Shown here one piece after another: positions 61,201 through 64,000 of a stretch of DNA of 64,000 bases (position 1 is the stretch's first letter; each line of letters starts with the position of its first letter). Origin of the DNA: Paramecium sonneborni (taxonomy: Eukaryota > Ciliophora > Oligohymenophorea > Peniculida > Parameciidae); assembly GCA_905182985.1 (NCBI GenBank), contig CAJJDN010000031.1, forward strand, positions 1,821 to 65,820. The letters are read 5' to 3'. A model generated the notes under the pieces. It searched no databases. It was not told the origin of the DNA and was given only the letters and a program-made list of their open reading frames with translations. A program made the position numbers and the translations under genes.

Positions 61201-63180
61201 TAATGAATTCTTATATTTATCGAGCATCTTGATATTTAAATTTATAATAAATCAAAATATAATTCAATCACACTAATTAAATCCTTTTTCAAATTATCTC
61301 TTATAAAATTTATTCTTTGTCAATATTGATCAGATATTGTAAAAGGTATTTTTAAGATAGAGCTCTTTGATACAGCTCCTTGCAACATACACAAATCTAA
61401 GCCAAAATAACCGATAACTCTTTATCCTTGAAATATAATGACATCAATTAATCATTTACTCTCTTGACTCTCAATTCCAAAAGATAACAGAATGCAGCAT
61501 TCTTCTCATAATTTGATTTATTTTCATTTATCCTATATTTATTAACTGGTCAATTTTATAATATAGAATAAATTTTTCTATTAATTTTTGTAATTATGCC
61601 TAAGGACTGTAATTTATGAACAAAAAATATTGAATCCCTTAATATAACTTCAAAAATTTTATTTATTAAAAATTAATAACCCTAATATTTCTTTAAGAGC
61701 CTTATTCAAATTGTCTTAGATCTTCCATTTTATAGCAATTACTTTTTTATAATATTTAAATTATACAATTCTTTAATACCCTATACTCGGATTTAAAAAT
61801 ATCTAAGATACATAGGGATTCTTATGTTGATCGCTTTTCAATTTCATTTAATTTATCAACTAATTTATGCAATTCAAACTAGGTTCCAATTGTTTTTAAT
61901 TGATTAGTTAAGACTCTATATTTGAATAATAAAGAATAAGCCTATAATAATAACTAAAAAATAATTTAGCTTTGAATTTCAATTTTATTAAAATAACTAA
62001 AATACGACAATATTTTATACTTATTTTATAAATTGGAAAATTCTCTCGAGTAATTCAGAATATATTCTAATTTATCTGTTGTTCTCGCATCTAATATTTA
62101 TCAAAATAAATTACTTAAGTAACCTTTAAATAAGGAGATATCATCAACTACTATCTCAAAGTTCTCGAAGCAACTTGAAACTTGATTTAAATTAAGAATT
62201 AAATAGTCAGTTATACTGCAATAAAAATGGCTCATTTTACTTCAATTTGATTGCATAAAATGCCAAGTTTCTTAAAATTTAAACTTGTTTTTCAACCTTT
62301 CTTGAATTTATTTATAAATTGTGAAATAATTTCAATTTTAATTCTCTGTTTTATTTTTGTTATTTATTATAAAATATAATATTTCACTTGTCAATCTTTT
62401 TCTGTTATGCTATTCTAAAATGTCTAACTTGACTTTCCGGATTAATTTGATGTGAATAGAAATTAATTTGATTATGAACAAATTATTCTTTAAAGTATTC
62501 ATCTGGCAGAGCAAAACACTTCTAAATTTAATTAAATATTACATTTATATAAGGTTTTAATACTTTTTGGAAAGTTTTTATATTTGAAAATGTAATTCAT
62601 TCTCTTATTTTACTAAATTATTTTTCAAATTTTCCGATATATTTATTTATTTCTCAATCTTCTATTACGGAGAGTAGTAGAATTGTGTTATAAAATATTT
62701 AAAATTCTACTTCGAATTAGATTTTTTATAGTTTAAATTTGACAACAATACTAAAAAGATTTCTAATAGCATTTTTTAATAATAATCCCTTAAGGTAGAA
62801 ATTACCATAGATTAAGTTTGGATAATTTTCCTTATTCTTATTCAATTCTTTTTGTATTAAATCAATATCTAGTTTTAAAAACTTTATAGCAGGCTTAATA
62901 GATATATAAATTTTTTGGATTCCCTTATCAGATCATTAAAATTTTTGAGCAAAAAAAGTATTTAAATAAGATTTAATCATAGATATATCTTTTTTTTAAT
63001 CCATGTTTCTTTGTATCAATTTATTAATTTTTATTATAAATTAAGACTGTTTTCAGATTTAGGATATAATTTTATTGATTAAAAAATAATTCCATAATCT
63101 ATTAAGTTTAGTTCTTTTCTTAATTTGTTTTTAAAGTCCACTTACCACCATAAATTTGTCTATTTTAAACTAACCTTATA
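57230..63180 (-). CDS. Large helical protein gene, unidentified, disrupted by artefactual copies
   Basis: Minus-strand coding sequence runs from about 63180 (NLWWQVDFKNKLRKELNLID region) through 62218, then into one copy of the tandem unit down to about 57240. Only one of the three copies should count, giving roughly 1.9 kb of true gene. Convincing blocks are KPAIKFLKLDIDLIQKELN (about 62850-62900), FELHKLVDKLNEIEKR (about 57860 in copy 1) and the block from NYEKNAAFCYLLELR to about 57310. One 28-nt intron near 57735 is clear; other joins are not solved. The protein is all-helical with Lys/Leu/Ile/Asn and no recognised domain. A tethering-complex or scaffold role would fit but is not shown. 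Confidence 0.5.
58222..60242 (+). repeat. Tandem unit, copy 2 of 3 (2021 bp), assembly artefact
   Basis: Preceded and followed by single N (58221, 60243). Contains a truncated duplicate of the OSBP-related gene 5' half that has no 3' half, hence not a real gene copy. Confidence 0.9.
60244..62217 (+). repeat. Tandem unit, copy 3 of 3 (1974 bp), assembly artefact
   Basis: Starts 47 bp into the unit and is the only copy continuous with unique sequence on the right (62218 onward), as expected if contig ends with different trimming were joined. Confidence 0.9.
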
Positions 63181-63782
63181 TAAAATTTACTGATTATTAT
63201 AAAATAATAATAATTTCTCATTAAATTAGATATAGCCAAGTACTGGAGATTAATATTAAGTTATTAATTTTAAATTAATTTTTCCATAGGCTAAAAATAT
63301 ATCTCATATCCTTTAATCAAAATAATATGGTTTAACACATTACTCAAATGGTAATGATAATTAAGATCAATTTTTTCAAATTTAAAACATAATTAATATT
63401 ATATTAATTTTATTTAATTTAACATAGTTTAGTTAACCATTGATTTAAGAGCATAAATTTAATATACTTAGTTTTTATGTTATCTTAATATTATAATTAT
63501 ATTTAATACTCTGTCTATCTAAATTCTAACAAACAAAATTGATCAATATAAGTATAATGTAAAATTTATATATCATTTAATTTGAAAACAATCCTCCAAT
63601 TTTAATGAAAGAACCACAAAATCTATTAAAAATTTTAGTATAAACTAAAAAAATAATTATAGAACCTTTTGTGAATGAATTTTTCATTCATTACAACTAA
63701 CCTCGAAAGAATTGAAATCTGTATTTTTGTTGATTGTTAACTTATTATTTTTATAAATTTAAAAAAAAATAGAAAATTTTTC
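63181..63782. other. AT-rich spacer between two minus-strand genes
   Basis: No frame with coding-like composition. It should hold the promoter of the large helical-protein gene and the terminator region of the gene at the right edge. Confidence 0.4.
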
Positions 63783-64000
63783 TCAATTTTGTGAGACAAC
63801 TTGAATTTCTCGATCGCTAAATAAGTTTTCTTCTTCTTTTGGTTCATTGTTTTCAGATTCTACTTGTTATTGCTATTATGCGCTTAACTCTTTTTCTAAT
63901 ACCTTCATTAATTCTGGGCCTAATAAAATAATTAATCTTTAATTGAATCGAACTTATTCTTAATTTTAATTTTCTTATTCTGAACCTGTTATTTTTTCAT
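63783..64000 (-). CDS. C-terminal end of a gene running off the window, unidentified
   Basis: A frame open from the right edge to TGA 63783-63785 gives the last 71 residues: a hydrophobic helix RLIILLGPELMKVL, then a Gln-run, an acidic stretch (ESENNEPKEEENLF) and a short end. An ATG sits exactly at the window edge in another frame but leads to TGA after about 35 codons, so the longer frame is preferred. The fragment is too short for a family call. Confidence 0.55.

Noticed and set aside
56200..62217. Biological tandem repeat or array-type element (three 2-kb units)
   Set aside because: Units match with no divergence noticed, are separated by single N, and cut genes at arbitrary points, so this is an assembly effect.
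1..64000. tRNA genes, CRISPR arrays, bacterial promoters or operons, transposase genes
   Set aside because: No cloverleaf-like G+C-rich 70-90-bp segments, short spaced repeats or transposase motifs were seen; the introns and code show a ciliate nuclear genome.

Overview
The window reads as macronuclear DNA of a Paramecium-type ciliate. It is about 75-80% A+T. Every gene model that closes cleanly ends in TGA and contains many in-frame TAA and TAG codons, which sit at glutamine positions in the recognisable proteins (ciliate nuclear code, UGA the only stop). Exons are joined by introns of 19-36 nt, typically GTA...TAG. With this code and these introns, about twenty genes resolve into frames whose exon sums are exact multiples of three. 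Standard-code ORF calling misses nearly all of them.

Layout. 1-6949: gene-poor, degenerate-looking left arm with a few open frames and a striking G+C-rich island (about 4695-5160) that folds into several hairpins, a candidate non-coding RNA. 6950-16312: one giant gene (3096 aa) for a LamG-like / furin-like Cys-rich / beta-helix / polytopic membrane protein. 16333-18641: an unresolved plus-strand gene convergent with an armadillo-like gene. 18642-22078: unresolved, with an assembly duplication. 22079-28977, all minus: MRH (mannose-6-phosphate receptor-like) protein, dual-specificity phosphatase, a coiled-coil protein, a BAH-PHD chromatin reader and an HTH-like protein. 29022-50261: very dense block with a Cache-like/vWA receptor, a small protein, CCDC103 (dynein-arm assembly), STT3 (oligosaccharyltransferase), USP39/Sad1 (splicing), two coiled-coil/LRR proteins, a Q-rich protein, two small proteins, a membrane RING-H2 E3, an importin-alpha-like protein, an arrestin-fold protein and CNOT11. 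50262-52956: spacer plus two related, TGA-interrupted gene remnants. 54.6-57.2 kb: oxysterol-binding-protein-related gene (minus). 57.2-63.2 kb: a large unidentified minus-strand gene, then the C-terminal end of another gene running off the right edge.

The genes do not form one pathway; this is a typical compact eukaryotic segment with housekeeping functions (secretory glycosylation, lipid transfer, splicing, nuclear import, mRNA decay, ciliary dynein assembly). Packing is extreme: convergent stops are 1-49 bp apart and divergent starts as little as 23 bp apart.

Four places hold exact direct duplications separated by N runs or a single N (19776-21830, 35494-37165, 52776-54947, 56200-62217). 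At STT3 the reading frame is exact only if the second copy and the N gap are removed, so these are best read as scaffold-joining artefacts, not biology.
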